From positions 59,642-123,641 of the forward strand of contig NZ_JADNLK010000011.1 of assembly GCF_015555905.1 (NCBI RefSeq): a DNA stretch of 64,000 nucleotides, given 5' to 3'. Made by a program: the position numbers and the translations under genes. The DNA comes from Clostridium sp. D43t1_170807_H7. Lineage in GTDB: Bacteria; Bacillota; Clostridia; Clostridiales; Clostridiaceae. This document shows, piece after piece, positions 27,531 to 39,120 of the stretch (position 1 is its first letter; each line of letters starts with the position of its first letter). The notes below the pieces were generated by a model. The model was not told where the DNA came from, did no database searches, and saw only the letters and a program-made list of their open reading frames with translations.

Positions 27531-28043
27531 ATGGAAAGACATGTGTTATCTGTCTTAGTTAGGAATTCTTCAGGAGTACTAACAAGAGTTTCAGGGCTAT
27601 TTGCAAGAAGAGGGTTTAATATTGATAGTTTAACTGTTGGAAGGACCGAGAATCCAGAGATTTCAAGAATGACTATTACTTTAAATGGAAATGAAGATGT
27701 TTTAGAACAATTCACTAAACAGTTAAATAAGTTAGAAGATGTCTTAAGAGTATTAAATTTAAAATTTGACAATTCGGTATATAGAGAGTTAGTACTTATT
27801 AAAGTTAAAGCTGATGCTGAGCAAAGGGCAGCAATAAATGAAGTAGTAAAGATATTTAGAAGTAAAATCATAGATGTTTCTCCAGAAACATTGACTATTG
27901 AATTAACAGGAGACGAGAGTAAAATAAATGCTCTTATAAAGCTTTTAGAAGAGTATGAAATAAAAGAATTAGTAAGAACAGGAGTATGTGCATTAGAAAG
28001 GGGAGCTAATGATATAACAGACTACTGCGAAATCTTTAACTAA
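27531..28043 (+). CDS. ilvN: Acetolactate synthase small (regulatory) subunit
   Basis: A 170-residue subunit that confers valine feedback on acetolactate synthase. Residues 2-75 are an ACT domain (HVLSVLVRNSSGVLTRVSGLFARRGFNIDSL), and the rest is the ALS_ss C-terminal domain. TTGGGGG precedes the ATG at 27531. It is the first gene of the operon, while the catalytic subunit ilvB lies 7 kb downstream with five biosynthetic genes between. Confidence 0.95.
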   Translation: MERHVLSVLVRNSSGVLTRVSGLFARRGFNIDSLTVGRTENPEISRMTITLNGNEDVLEQFTKQLNKLEDVLRVLNLKFDNSVYRELVLIKVKADAEQRAAINEVVKIFRSKIIDVSPETLTIELTGDESKINALIKLLEEYEIKELVRTGVCALERGANDITDYCEIFN

Positions 28044-28120
28044 TTAAGGTTAATTAATGATTTGGAATTGATATTAAATAAAAAACCAATTCTCAATTAA
28101 CTAAAGGGGGCTTTTTAAAT

Positions 28121-29713
28121 TTGAATAGGAATATAGAAATTTTTGATTCTACATTGAGGGATGGTGCTCAGGGACAGGGCATATCATTTTCAGTGGAGGA
28201 TAAACTGAAAATAGTTAAAGCTTTAGATGATGTAGGAATTGATTATATCGAAGCTGGCAATCCAGGGTCAAATCCTAAAGATATGGAGTTTTTCAAAGTA
28301 GTGAAAGATATAAAATTAAAGAATTCCAGATTAGTAGCCTTTGGTTCGACAAGAAAACCAGATATAAAAGTTGAAGATGATGTAAATATAAAAAGCTTAA
28401 TAGAAGCAGCAACAGATGTGGTATCAATATTTGGAAAATCATCAGCTTTTCAAGTTACTGATATATTAAAAACGTCTTTATCAGAGAATTTAAAGATGAT
28501 AGAAGAAACTATAAAATACTTAAAAGAAAGTAACAAAGAAGTGATATTTGATGCAGAACATTTCTTTGATGGATATAAAGAAAATAGTGAATATGCAATG
28601 TCTACTTTAAAAGTTGCAAAAGAAGCTGGAGCAAGAACATTAGTCTTATGTGATACTAACGGTGGAACATTACCTAGTGAAATAAAAAAAATAACATCTG
28701 AAGTTCAGAAGAAATTTGGTAGTATGATAGGAATACATTGTCACAATGATATGGGAATGGCAGTAGCAAATTCAATACTATCAATAGAAGCAGGTGTATC
28801 ACATATTCAAGGAACTTTTGTTGGTGTAGGTGAGCGTTGTGGAAATACTAATTTAAGTACTGTAATTCCAACCATAGCACTTAAAATGAATTTTAACATA
28901 AAGGCAAAGGATTATTTGCAGGACTTAACAGCAAAGGCTAGATATATTTCTGAGATATCAAATATTCAATTAGAAGATTCAGCTCCTTACATTGGGAAAG
29001 CAGCATTTGCACATAAGGGAGGAATGCATATAGATGCTATTTGCAAAACACCTCAATCATATGAGCATATAAAACCAGAAATGGTGGGGAATAAAAGAAG
29101 ATTTTTATTATCAGAGGTAAGTGGTAAAAGTACAGTTTTACAAGAAATACACAAAATTTTTCCTAATGTTAAGAAAGATGGAGAAGAAGTTAAAAAAGTT
29201 ACTAAAAGATTAAAAGAGTTAGAGTATGAAGGATATCAGTTTGAAGGTGCAGAAGGTACCGTTGAGTTATTGATAAGAAAAACAATAGGTAAGTACAAGC
29301 CATTTTTTAAACTAAATCATTTTAAAACAATAGGAGAAAATCCATGGAATAATGGAGAGTTTAGCTCAACTGCTTTAATTAATGTAACTGTTGATGGAAA
29401 AACTGAAATGACAGCGGCTGAAGGTGATGGACCTGTAAATGCTTTAGATAAAGCACTTAGAAAAGCATTAGAGGTATTTTATCCGGAACTAAAGGAAGTT
29501 AAATTAGTTGATTATAAAGTTAGAGTTTTAGACTCTGAAAGCACTACAGGTGCAAAAGTTAGAGTATTAATAGAAAGTACTGATGGCAATGAAAGTTGGA
29601 GTACAGTTGGGGTATCTAAGGATGTAATTCAAGCAAGTTGGATTGCATTAGTTGATTCAATAGAATATAAGCTTATAAAAGATATTGAAAGAAAAGCAAA
29701 AGCATATTTATAA
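28121..29713 (+). CDS. cimA: (R)-citramalate synthase
   Basis: A 530-residue HMGL-like enzyme that condenses pyruvate with acetyl-CoA to citramalate, the threonine-independent start of isoleucine synthesis. Seen: [63 protein letters not shown] and a C-terminal LeuA_dimer domain (about 385-520). The double-Gly NPGSNPKD and the EHFFDGY stretch mark CimA rather than 2-isopropylmalate synthase. TTG start with AAAGGGGG before it. Substrate choice is inferred from family pattern. Confidence 0.88.
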   Translation: MNRNIEIFDSTLRDGAQGQGISFSVEDKLKIVKALDDVGIDYIEAGNPGSNPKDMEFFKVVKDIKLKNSRLVAFGSTRKPDIKVEDDVNIKSLIEAATDVVSIFGKSSAFQVTDILKTSLSENLKMIEETIKYLKESNKEVIFDAEHFFDGYKENSEYAMSTLKVAKEAGARTLVLCDTNGGTLPSEIKKITSEVQKKFGSMIGIHCHNDMGMAVANSILSIEAGVSHIQGTFVGVGERCGNTNLSTVIPTIALKMNFNIKAKDYLQDLTAKARYISEISNIQLEDSAPYIGKAAFAHKGGMHIDAICKTPQSYEHIKPEMVGNKRRFLLSEVSGKSTVLQEIHKIFPNVKKDGEEVKKVTKRLKELEYEGYQFEGAEGTVELLIRKTIGKYKPFFKLNHFKTIGENPWNNGEFSSTALINVTVDGKTEMTAAEGDGPVNALDKALRKALEVFYPELKEVKLVDYKVRVLDSESTTGAKVRVLIESTDGNESWSTVGVSKDVIQASWIALVDSIEYKLIKDIERKAKAYL

Positions 29714-29727
29714 AGGGGGAAACCGTC

Positions 29728-30987
29728 ATGGCAATGACAATGACACAAAAAATATTAGCTGCACATGCAGGATTAGAAAGTGTAAAAGCAGGACAATTAA
29801 TAGAGGCAAACTTAGATTTAGTATTAGGAAATGATATTACTTCTCCAGTTGCAGTAAAAGAATTTCAAAAGTTTGGGGTAAAAAAAGTATTTGATAAGGA
29901 TAAGATAGCAATTGTTCCAGATCACTTTACTCCTAACAAAGATATAAAAGCTGCAGAGCAGTGTAAATTTATTAGAGAGTTCTCAAGAGAAAAAGGAATA
30001 ACAAATTTCTTTGAAATAGGTGAAATGGGAATAGAACATTGTTTATTACCAGAGAAAGGATTAGTAGTTGCAGGAGATGTAGTTATTGGTGCAGACTCTC
30101 ATACTTGTACTTATGGTGCATTAGGAGCATTTTCAACAGGTATAGGATCTACTGATATGGCTGCTGGAATGGCCACAGGGAAATGTTGGTTTAAGGTTCC
30201 TTCAGCATTAAAGTTTGTTTTAAAAGGAAAACCATCAAAATGGGTAAGTGGTAAAGATGTAATACTTCATATCATCGGAATGATAGGAGTAGATGGTGCT
30301 TTATATAAATCAATGGAATTCTTCGGAGATGGACTTAATTATTTATCAATGGATGATAGATTTACAATGGCAAATATGGCTATTGAAGCTGGTGGAAAGA
30401 ATGGAATATTCCCTGTTGATGAAAAAACAATTGAATATTTAAAAGAGCATGGAAAGAAAGAATGGAAAGTATATGAGGCTGATGAAGATGCCGAATATGA
30501 TGAAGTTTATGAAATAGATTTATCTACTTTAAGACCAACAGTTTCTTTCCCACATTTACCAGACAACACAAGAACTATTGATGAAGTTGGGGATATAGAT
30601 ATAGATCAAGCTGTAATAGGATCTTGTACAAATGGAAGAATTTCAGATTTAAGAGTTGCAAGAGATATATTAAAAGGTAAAAAAGTAAATAAGAGAGTTA
30701 GATGTATAGTGTTCCCTGGAACTCAAAAAATTTATTTACAAGCATTAGAAGAAGGAATAATAAAGGATTTAGTAGAGGCAGGAGCAGTTGTTTCAACTCC
30801 AACTTGTGGTCCATGTTTAGGTGGACATATGGGTATATTAGCTAAAGGTGAAAGAGCAATTTCAACTACTAATAGAAACTTTGTAGGAAGAATGGGACAT
30901 GTTGAATCAGAAGTTTATTTAGCAAGTCCAGCAGTTGCGGCAGCTTCAGCAATAACAGGAAAAATAACAAATCCGGAAACACTTTAA
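29728..30987 (+). CDS. leuC: 3-isopropylmalate/(R)-2-methylmalate dehydratase large subunit
   Basis: A 419-residue aconitase-family subunit of the shorter (HacA/LeuC2) type. Seen: [21 protein letters not shown], the SCTNGRISD cysteine and [13 protein letters not shown] with two more, giving the three 4Fe-4S ligands. It isomerises isopropylmalate and, next to cimA, probably also citramalate. It follows cimA by 14 bases with AAGGGGG before the ATG, and leuD follows by 14 bases. Confidence 0.95.
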   Translation: MAMTMTQKILAAHAGLESVKAGQLIEANLDLVLGNDITSPVAVKEFQKFGVKKVFDKDKIAIVPDHFTPNKDIKAAEQCKFIREFSREKGITNFFEIGEMGIEHCLLPEKGLVVAGDVVIGADSHTCTYGALGAFSTGIGSTDMAAGMATGKCWFKVPSALKFVLKGKPSKWVSGKDVILHIIGMIGVDGALYKSMEFFGDGLNYLSMDDRFTMANMAIEAGGKNGIFPVDEKTIEYLKEHGKKEWKVYEADEDAEYDEVYEIDLSTLRPTVSFPHLPDNTRTIDEVGDIDIDQAVIGSCTNGRISDLRVARDILKGKKVNKRVRCIVFPGTQKIYLQALEEGIIKDLVEAGAVVSTPTCGPCLGGHMGILAKGERAISTTNRNFVGRMGHVESEVYLASPAVAAASAITGKITNPETL

Positions 30988-31001
30988 GGGGGTAAATAAA
31001 T

Positions 31002-31496
31002 ATGAAAGCAACAGGAAGAGTTTTTAAATATGGAGATAACGTAGATACAGATGTAATTATACCAGCAAGATATTTAAATACATCAGATCCGAAAGAATTA
31101 GCAGCACATTGTATGGAAGATATAGATTTAGATTTTGCAAAAGAAGTTCAAGAAGGAGATATTATAGTTGCAAATAAAAACTTTGGATGTGGGTCATCTA
31201 GAGAGCATGCACCTATAGCAATTAAAGAAAGTGGAATTAGTTGTGTTATAGCCTCAACTTTTGCAAGAATTTTCTATAGAAATGCTATTAATATTGGTTT
31301 ACCAATTCTTGAATGTGACCAAGCAGTTAAAAGTATTGAAGCAGGGGATAAGTTAGAAGTAAATTTTGATACTGGAGTTATTAAAAATTTAACTAAAAAT
31401 GAAGAGTATCAAGGAGAGGCATTCCCAGAATTTATGCAAAAAATAATAAATAGTAATGGTCTTATAGGATATATAAAAAATTCTCAAGAAAAATAA
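31002..31496 (+). CDS. leuD: 3-isopropylmalate/(R)-2-methylmalate dehydratase small subunit
   Basis: A 164-residue partner of LeuC. Seen: [33 protein letters not shown] and [15 protein letters not shown], the swivel-domain motifs of the small subunit. AAGGGGG precedes the ATG. The 118-base gap to leuB contains complementary segments AAGTACA and TGTACTT but no terminator tract. Confidence 0.96.
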   Translation: MKATGRVFKYGDNVDTDVIIPARYLNTSDPKELAAHCMEDIDLDFAKEVQEGDIIVANKNFGCGSSREHAPIAIKESGISCVIASTFARIFYRNAINIGLPILECDQAVKSIEAGDKLEVNFDTGVIKNLTKNEEYQGEAFPEFMQKIINSNGLIGYIKNSQEK

Positions 31497-31614
31497 GAGT
31501 TTATTAAATTAAAAATTATGAAGCAATAAGTGCAAAAGTAGATTAAGTACATGGTACAGATTGAAAAATATGGGACTGTACTTAGTTTATAAATGGAATT
31601 AAGGGGGATAAATT

Positions 31615-32685
31615 ATGAATTTTAATATAGCAGTTATACCAGGAGATGGAATAGGTCCAGAGGTTGTAGATGAATCAATAAAAGTATTAAGTAAAATTGG
31701 GGAGAAATATAATCATAACTTTGAATTTGAATTTCTACAAGCAGGTGGATGTGCAATAGATAGTTTAGGAACACCATTACCAGAAAAGACTTTGGAAATT
31801 TGTAAAAAAAGTGATGCAGTACTTTTAGGAGCTGTTGGTGGACCAAAATGGGATGATCCTAATGCAAAGGTTAGACCAGAACAAGCCTTATTAGGATTAA
31901 GAGGTGGATTAAATCTATATTGTAATTTAAGACCAGCGCTTTTATATAAAGCATTAAAAGAAGCATCACCATTAAAAGATACAATTATTGGGGATGGAAT
32001 TGATATTTGTGTTGTAAGAGAACTTACTGGAGGAATTTACTTTGGTGAGAGAGGTAGAGAAGTTGTTGATGGAATTCTTTCAGCATATGATACTGAAAGA
32101 TATAATATTGAAGAAATCGAAAGAATAGTAAGAATAGGCTTTGATACAGCAATGAAAAGAAATAAGAAGTTAACAAGTGTTGATAAGGCTAATATATTAG
32201 AAAGCTCTAGATTATGGAGAAGCGTAGTAGAAAAAATGTCTAAGGACTATCCAGAAGTAGAGGTTAATCATTTATATATTGATAATGCTTCTATGCAATT
32301 AGTTAAAGATCCTAGACAATTTGATGTTATTGTTACTTCAAATATGTTTGGAGATATATTATCAGATGAAGCATCTATGATTACAGGATCAATAGGAATG
32401 TTACCTTCAGCATCTTTAGGGGAAGGTACTTTAGGAATGTATGAACCAATACACGGATCTGCACCTGATATTGCAGGAAAAGGAATAGCAAATCCATTAG
32501 CAACAATTCTTTCTACAGCTATGATGTTAAGATATAGCTTTAATTTAGAAAATGAAGCAAAAGATATAGAAAATGCAGTAGTTAAAGTTTTAGAAGAAGG
32601 TTATAGAACTGGAGATATTAAGAGCGAAGGTACTACTCTTGTTGGTACTAAGGAAATGGGAACGCTTGTTGTAGAGAGAATTTAG
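31615..32685 (+). CDS. leuB: 3-isopropylmalate dehydrogenase
   Basis: A 356-residue NAD-dependent decarboxylating dehydrogenase. Seen: [27 protein letters not shown], the metal-binding [20 protein letters not shown] and the NAD loop [15 protein letters not shown]. In this cimA-containing operon it probably also acts on 3-methylmalate to give 2-oxobutyrate. AAGGGGG precedes the ATG. A short inverted-repeat element lies 20 bases after its stop. Confidence 0.96.
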   Translation: MNFNIAVIPGDGIGPEVVDESIKVLSKIGEKYNHNFEFEFLQAGGCAIDSLGTPLPEKTLEICKKSDAVLLGAVGGPKWDDPNAKVRPEQALLGLRGGLNLYCNLRPALLYKALKEASPLKDTIIGDGIDICVVRELTGGIYFGERGREVVDGILSAYDTERYNIEEIERIVRIGFDTAMKRNKKLTSVDKANILESSRLWRSVVEKMSKDYPEVEVNHLYIDNASMQLVKDPRQFDVIVTSNMFGDILSDEASMITGSIGMLPSASLGEGTLGMYEPIHGSAPDIAGKGIANPLATILSTAMMLRYSFNLENEAKDIENAVVKVLEEGYRTGDIKSEGTTLVGTKEMGTLVVERI

Positions 32686-32704
32686 TAAGTGGCAAGAGTT
32701 GGTG

Positions 32705-32825
32705 AGTGACAAGTTGCAAGTGATAAGTGACAAGTTAAGGAGGAAACTCCTGGGGAGTTTCAAAAATATATAATTTTGTATTAACTAAATTTACTCTGAA
32801 AACTTGCTACTTGAAACTTGTCACT
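32705..32825. mobile_element. Short inverted-repeat (MITE-like) element, copy A
   Basis: Ends AGTGACAAGTTGCAAGT (32705-32721) and, inverted, ACTTGAAACTTGTCACT (32809-32825); the arms match at 16 of 17 positions, with further imperfect pairing inward. The interior holds a hairpin, GAAACTCC/GGAGTTTC (near 32743-32761). It has no coding capacity. Copies B and C share the same ends, and copy C also the GGAGTTT core. It fills the gap between leuB and ilvD, ending 25 bases before the ilvD start. Confidence 0.8.
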
Positions 32826-32850
32826 TAAAACTAATTACGGAGGGATTTAA

Positions 32851-34509
32851 ATGAGAAGTGATGTAGTAAAGAAAGGAGTCACAAAGGCTCCGCATAGATC
32901 GTTATTTAAGGCATCAGGGTTAACTGATGAAGAAATAAATAAGCCTTTAATAGGTGTTGTTACATCTCAAAATGATATAATTCCAGGACATATAAACTTA
33001 GATAAAATTGTTGAGGGTGTAAAAAAGGGTATATTGATGTCTGGAGGAACGCCATTAGTATTTCCAACTATAGGGGTATGCGATGGTATTGCAATGGGAC
33101 ATGAAGGAATGAAATATTCTTTAGCTACAAGGGAACTTATAGCAGATTCTATTGAATGTATGGCAAAGGCTCATGCCTTTGATGCATTAGTATTTATACC
33201 AAACTGCGATAAGATAGTTCCTGGAATGGTTATGGCAGCTTTAAGATTAAATATACCATCAGTAGTTGTAAGTGGTGGTCCAATGTTAGCTGGTAAATTT
33301 AAAGATAAAGAGGTTTCCTTATCTACAATGTTTGAAGCTGTTGGGTCAGTAGAAAGTGGTTTAATGCTAGAATCAGATTTAGCTGATTTAGAAGAAAAAG
33401 CTTGTCCTACATGTGGATCATGTTCAGGAATGTTTACAGCAAACTCTATGAATTGTTTATGTGAGGTATTAGGAATTGCTTTACCTGGAAATGGAACAAT
33501 ACCAGCAGTTTATTCAGAAAGAATTAGACTTGCTAAGTATGCTGGTATGGCAGTAATGAATCTTCTAGAAAAAGATATAAAGCCAAGAGATATAATTACT
33601 GAAGAATCTATAAAAAATGCTTTAACAGTAGATATGGCTCTTGGATGTTCAACAAATAGTGTTTTACATTTAACTGCTATTTCAAATGAGGCAAAATCTC
33701 CTATAAATTTAGATATTATAAATGAAATGTCAGCTAAAGTACCTAATCTTTGTAAATTAGCGCCTGCTTCTGATACTCATATTGAGGATTTATATGCAGC
33801 TGGTGGAATAAAAGCTGTAATGAGTGAGCTAAATAAAAAGAATTTATTAAATTTAAATTGTATTACAGCAACAGGAAAAACTGTTGGAGAGAATATAGAA
33901 AATGCTAAGGTTTTAGATTATTCAGTAATAAAACATATTGAAGAACCATATAGTGAAACTGGTGGAATTGCAGTTTTAAAGGGAAATTTAGCTCTAGATG
34001 GTGCTGTAGTTAAAAGATCTGCAGTACTTAAGGAGATGTTAACACATAAAGGACCAGCTAAAGTTTTTAACTCTGAAGAGGAAGCTATAGCAGCCATCTT
34101 AGGTAAGAAAATAGTTGAAGGTGATGTTGTAGTAATTAGATATGAAGGTCCAAAAGGCGGACCAGGAATGAGAGAAATGTTATCACCAACTTCAGCAATT
34201 TGTGGAATGGGATTAGATAAGTCAGTAGCTCTTATAACTGATGGAAGATTTAGTGGGGCAACAAAAGGAGCAGCAATAGGACATGTATCACCGGAAGCAG
34301 CTGAAGGTGGAAATATTGCTTTAGTGCAAGATGGGGATATTATTTCTATAGATATATTAAATGGAAACTTGGATTTACTTGTAAGTGATGAAGAGCTAGC
34401 TAAACGTAGAGAAGATTTAAAACCAGTTGAACCAAAGGTTAAAGAAGGCTATTTATCAAGATATGCTAAGTTAGTAAGTTCAGCAAGTACAGGAGCAGTG
34501 TATAAGTAG
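32851..34509 (+). CDS. ilvD: Dihydroxy-acid dehydratase
   Basis: A 552-residue iron-sulfur dehydratase for the common third step of valine and isoleucine synthesis. Seen: [15 protein letters not shown] and [19 protein letters not shown] with cluster cysteines, [10 protein letters not shown], and [20 protein letters not shown] with [10 protein letters not shown] near the C terminus. ACGGAGGG precedes the ATG. Its TAG stop is shared with the first bases of element copy B. Confidence 0.97.
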   Translation: MRSDVVKKGVTKAPHRSLFKASGLTDEEINKPLIGVVTSQNDIIPGHINLDKIVEGVKKGILMSGGTPLVFPTIGVCDGIAMGHEGMKYSLATRELIADSIECMAKAHAFDALVFIPNCDKIVPGMVMAALRLNIPSVVVSGGPMLAGKFKDKEVSLSTMFEAVGSVESGLMLESDLADLEEKACPTCGSCSGMFTANSMNCLCEVLGIALPGNGTIPAVYSERIRLAKYAGMAVMNLLEKDIKPRDIITEESIKNALTVDMALGCSTNSVLHLTAISNEAKSPINLDIINEMSAKVPNLCKLAPASDTHIEDLYAAGGIKAVMSELNKKNLLNLNCITATGKTVGENIENAKVLDYSVIKHIEEPYSETGGIAVLKGNLALDGAVVKRSAVLKEMLTHKGPAKVFNSEEEAIAAILGKKIVEGDVVVIRYEGPKGGPGMREMLSPTSAICGMGLDKSVALITDGRFSGATKGAAIGHVSPEAAEGGNIALVQDGDIISIDILNGNLDLLVSDEELAKRREDLKPVEPKVKEGYLSRYAKLVSSASTGAVYK

Positions 34510-35069
34510 TGACAAGTTTCAAGTGACAAGTGGAAAGTTAGTTAAGTAGTATTGTTGAAGTGAATATACTTATAAAATGTGGTAATAGTTTAAATATTAT
34601 TATATTTTGGAGGTGTATTTTGACAAATAGTATTATTGCAAATAAATCTTTCGATTTTGCCATTGATATAGTTAATCTATATAAAAGATTATCAACTAGT
34701 AATAAAAATTGTGTTTTATTAAATCAACTATTAAGATCAGCAACTAGTATAGGAGCAAATGTTAAAGACGGATTAAGAGGACAAAGTAAAAGAGATTTTT
34801 TATCTAAAATGTATATAGCATTAAAGGAAGCTGATGAAACAGAATATTGGATTCTATTGTTAGTGGAAACAGAATTTATAGAGAAAGATTTAGGAAACGA
34901 AATGCTAAATAAATGTAGAGAGATATCTAAAATATTAAATTCAATTGTAAAAACGACAAAAAAGCAAATATAAAGTTCAAGATAGACAAGGGCAATATTA
35001 ATGATAAAGAAAATTATAAGAAATAGAAAATCCTATAAACTTATCACTTATAACTTGCCACTTGTCACT
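34508..35069. mobile_element. Inverted-repeat element carrying a four-helix-bundle gene, copy B
   Basis: A 562-bp unit with ends AGTGACAAGTTTCAAGT (34508-34524) and, inverted, ACTTGCCACTTGTCACT (35053-35069), 15 of 17 matching, continuing into looser repeats of the CAAGT type. Its only gene is the S23-like protein at 34620-34973. The left end overlaps the ilvD stop codon; the right end stops just before the ilvB ribosome site. The ends match copies A and C, which look like gene-less derivatives. Confidence 0.75.
34620..34973 (+). CDS. Four-helix-bundle protein (23S rRNA intervening-sequence/S23 family)
   Basis: A 117-residue helical protein. Seen: NKSFDFAIDIVNLYKRL, LLNQLLRSATSIGANVKDGLRGQSKRDFLSKMYIALKEADETEYWI, the clear signature of the S23/IVP family (TIGR02436) whose founding members are encoded in intervening sequences of 23S rRNA genes; related proteins (Avd) serve diversity-generating retroelements. 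No reverse transcriptase is near. TTG start at 34620 with TTGGAGG before it; the frame opens at 34560 without a site. It lies inside element copy B. Role unknown. Confidence 0.88.
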   Translation: MTNSIIANKSFDFAIDIVNLYKRLSTSNKNCVLLNQLLRSATSIGANVKDGLRGQSKRDFLSKMYIALKEADETEYWILLLVETEFIEKDLGNEMLNKCREISKILNSIVKTTKKQI

Positions 35070-35088
35070 GAATAAAGGGGGGGTTTTA

Positions 35089-36771
35089 GTGTTATTAACA
35101 GGGGCTGAAATTCTTGTTAAATGTTTATTAAGCGAGGGTGTTGATACTATTTTTGGATACCCTGGAGGAGCAGTATTAAATATTTATGATTATTTATACA
35201 AATATAAAGATAAAATAAAACATTATTTATCCTGCCATGAGCAAAGTGCAGCTCATGCGGCAGATGGATATGCAAGGTCTACTGGTAAGGTTGGTGTTTG
35301 TATAGCAACATCAGGACCAGGTGCAACTAATCTTGTTACAGGAATAGCGACAGCTTATATGGATTCAGTTCCTTTGGTTGCTATAACAGGAAATGTTTCA
35401 AAAGACTTACTTGGTAAAGATAGCTTTCAAGAGGTTGATATAACCGGCATAACAATGCCTATAACAAAGCATAATTTTATAGTTAAAGATGTTAATAATT
35501 TACAAGAAACGGTTAGAAAAGCATTTTATATCGCTAGGGAAGGAAGACCAGGACCAGTTCTAATAGATATACCAAAAGACATAACAGCTGCTAAGACAGA
35601 GTATAAAGATTTACAACCATTAGAGGTTGAACCTAAAAGTAAGCATATAACGGAATCAGTTTTAGCTGAGGTTGCAAAATATATAAATGAATCTTCGAGA
35701 CCTCTTATTTATGCCGGTGGTGGAGTTATTAATGCTAATGCTACAGAGGAGTTAATTAATTTTGCTGAAAAATTAAACGCACCAGTAGCAACTACTTTAA
35801 TGTGTAGAGGAGCAATACCTTCTGACCATAGATTAAATACAGGTATGATAGGAATGCATGGAAGTAATGCATCTAATATTTTAGCAACAAAATGTGATTT
35901 GATAATTGCATTAGGGGCAAGGTTTAGCGATAGAGTAATAAGTGATAGAGAATTTATTAATAATGCCAAAGTTATACAAATAGATGTTGATCCAGCTGAA
36001 GTAAATAAAAATGTAAAAGTTGATTCATTCATTATAGGTGATATAAAAGTTGCATTACAAAGATTAATGCCTTTATTAAACAATAAAGAAAATAAAGAGT
36101 GGTTAAATACTGTAGATGAGTTGAAACTTTTATCTATAACTAAGAATAATAAAGATAATGGAGAAGAGTTAACACCAAGATTTTTATTTGAAAAGCTTAG
36201 TGATATGGATAATGGAGACTTTATTATAGCAACAGAAGTTGGACAACATCAAATGTGGACAGCTCAATATTTTAACTTTAAAACTCCTAGAACATTAATA
36301 TCTTCAGGTGGTCTTGGAACAATGGGATTTGGATTAGGGGCTGCTATAGGAGCTAAGGTTGCTAATCCAGATAAGACTGTATTTAATATTGCCGGAGATG
36401 GAAGCTTTGGTATGAATTGCAATGAGTTTGCTACTGCAGTTAAATATAATATTCCAATTAAAGTTATTGTAATGAACAATAATGCTTTAGGAATGGTTAG
36501 ACAATGGCAAAGTCTTTTCTATGAAGCAAGATATTCTCAAACCACTCTAGATAGAGCAACTGATTTTGTTAAGCTTGCAGAAGCTTTTGGTGGTGTTGGA
36601 TTTAGAGTTGAAAAAAGAGAAGAGCTAGAAAATGTATTAAAAGAAGCATTAGCTATAAATAAGCCTGTAATTATTGATTATAGGATAGATAGTGATAAAA
36701 AAGTATTTCCTATGGTTGCACCAGGTGCACCAATTCATCAAATAATAAATGAGGAAGACATAGAATGTTAA
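35089..36771 (+). CDS. ilvB: Acetolactate synthase large (catalytic) subunit
   Basis: A 560-residue TPP enzyme that forms acetolactate or acetohydroxybutyrate. Seen: IFGYPGGAVLNIYD, catalytic Glu in CHEQSAAHAADGYAR, FAD-binding middle domain, and the TPP motif GDGSFGMNCNEF to VIVMNN near the C terminus. I start at GTG 35089, with AAAGGGGGGG before it; the longer frame from 35062 would translate the end of the mobile element. Confidence 0.96.
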   Translation: MLLTGAEILVKCLLSEGVDTIFGYPGGAVLNIYDYLYKYKDKIKHYLSCHEQSAAHAADGYARSTGKVGVCIATSGPGATNLVTGIATAYMDSVPLVAITGNVSKDLLGKDSFQEVDITGITMPITKHNFIVKDVNNLQETVRKAFYIAREGRPGPVLIDIPKDITAAKTEYKDLQPLEVEPKSKHITESVLAEVAKYINESSRPLIYAGGGVINANATEELINFAEKLNAPVATTLMCRGAIPSDHRLNTGMIGMHGSNASNILATKCDLIIALGARFSDRVISDREFINNAKVIQIDVDPAEVNKNVKVDSFIIGDIKVALQRLMPLLNNKENKEWLNTVDELKLLSITKNNKDNGEELTPRFLFEKLSDMDNGDFIIATEVGQHQMWTAQYFNFKTPRTLISSGGLGTMGFGLGAAIGAKVANPDKTVFNIAGDGSFGMNCNEFATAVKYNIPIKVIVMNNNALGMVRQWQSLFYEARYSQTTLDRATDFVKLAEAFGGVGFRVEKREELENVLKEALAINKPVIIDYRIDSDKKVFPMVAPGAPIHQIINEEDIEC

Positions 36772-36818
36772 TCTAAATTTCTATCATAGGAATAATGGTA
36801 GCAAATTTTAATAAATAA

Positions 36819-37853
<1,035 letters not shown>

Positions 37854-37874
37854 TAAATTAATCTTATAGATGTT

Positions 37875-37918
37875 AAGAATCACATTTTTAATATTAAGAA
37901 TGTGGTTCTTTTTTTTTG
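37875..37918 (+). terminator. Intrinsic terminator ending the ilv/leu operon
   Basis: AAGAATCACATT (37875-37886) pairs with AATGTGGTTCTT (37899-37910), followed by a T tract. Confidence 0.9.
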
Positions 37919-38018
37919 TATGATTTTACAAAATTTTAGGGGTTAGTTTCAAAATATGAAAGTTAATGATAAAATTTTAAGTGTATAATTTTAAAAATAA
38001 ATTAGAGGAGAGAGGTAT

Positions 38019-38942
38019 ATGGAATTAAAGGTAAAAGTAGATAATAAAAAGGTATTTAATAGAATTGGACTTGCTATTTTTGTTTCAATGATATTAGTAA
38101 ATATTATTCAAGTTATATTTTTTGGAATTATTGGAGTAGTTAATCAAGAGTTATTATCAGCTCCATGGATAAATTACGCAGGAATTGCAATTAGTTTTTA
38201 TTTAATAGGATTTCCTATATTTTATCTTATGATTAGAAATTTACCAGAAGAAGAAAAAAGAGAAAGTAGAACACTTGGAGTTTTTGAAGTTATAAAAATA
38301 TGTGTTATGTCTTATAGTGTAGTATATATAGTTAATTTTTTGACTAACCTTATTATGATGTTGATAGCGGCAATTAAAGGTAGTGAAGTTACAAATCCAT
38401 TAGTAAATATGCTTGAAGGAAGTAATTGGATATGGACATTGATTTTTGCAGGAATATTATCGCCTATAATTGAAGAAATGATGTTTAGAGGTGTAATGCT
38501 AAATAAATTAAGAAGATATGGTGATAAAGTTACAATAATAACAACTGCAATTTTATTTGGATTATTTCATGCAAACTTCTCACAATTTTTCTATGCAGTA
38601 GCATTAGGTATGATTTTTGCTTATGTTACATTAAAAACAGGAACTATAAAATATTCAATAGTACTACATATAGTTGTAAATATGATGGGAAGTGTTATTT
38701 TACCGGCAGCAATTGGAGATGGCAGTAATCTAGTAGCTGTTGGATGTGTAGGGCTTGTATTATTAGCAATAGTAATAATAGGTTTAGTATTATTAATAAA
38801 AAATAGAAAAAATATATCCTTATTAGATGGTGAAATTGAATTAGAAAAAGGAACTATATTTAAAATTGTTTGGATTAATATAGGAATGATATTATATGTA
38901 GTAATTTGTTTGATTTCTATGATATCTATATTGTTTATGTAA
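38019..38942 (+). CDS. CPBP family intramembrane glutamic endopeptidase
   Basis: A 307-residue membrane protein with about seven to eight helices. The Abi/CPBP core lies at about 140-235: EEMMFRG with the two glutamates, FGLFHANFSQF with the first histidine, and HIVVNMMGS with the second His and Asn. Family members cleave prenylated proteins or act in bacteriocin self-immunity; no bacteriocin gene is adjacent. GAGGAGAG precedes the ATG. It appears monocistronic. Confidence 0.87.
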   Translation: MELKVKVDNKKVFNRIGLAIFVSMILVNIIQVIFFGIIGVVNQELLSAPWINYAGIAISFYLIGFPIFYLMIRNLPEEEKRESRTLGVFEVIKICVMSYSVVYIVNFLTNLIMMLIAAIKGSEVTNPLVNMLEGSNWIWTLIFAGILSPIIEEMMFRGVMLNKLRRYGDKVTIITTAILFGLFHANFSQFFYAVALGMIFAYVTLKTGTIKYSIVLHIVVNMMGSVILPAAIGDGSNLVAVGCVGLVLLAIVIIGLVLLIKNRKNISLLDGEIELEKGTIFKIVWINIGMILYVVICLISMISILFM

Positions 38943-39120
38943 GTGAGAGAAATTAAATAGAATTAAAAATTACTTTTATTAAGGAAATTTGTTACAAAAC
39001 TATTGTAAAACGTAAGATGATAAAGTATAATTTATTATAAGTTAATAAATAACTCTTTAGAAAATATAAAAGTTTATGTTAAGAGTTAAATAAAATGAGT
39101 TGTATAAAGGGGAAATAATT

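Noticed and set aside
27509..27871. Open frame of 120 codons antisense to ilvN
   Set aside because: Fully covered by the well-supported ilvN, no start signal, shadow composition.
34620..34973. Accessory variability determinant (Avd) of a diversity-generating retroelement
   Set aside because: No reverse transcriptase, template repeat or variable target gene is in the window; the S23/IVP assignment is sufficient.
35709..36083. Open frame of 124 codons antisense to ilvB
   Set aside because: No ribosome site, lies wholly inside ilvB, and has a low-complexity composition typical of an antisense shadow.
38019..38942. CPBP proteins as immunity genes for the peptide island
   Set aside because: They lie 3 and 6 kb outside the island, beyond terminators and unrelated genes; linkage is not supported.
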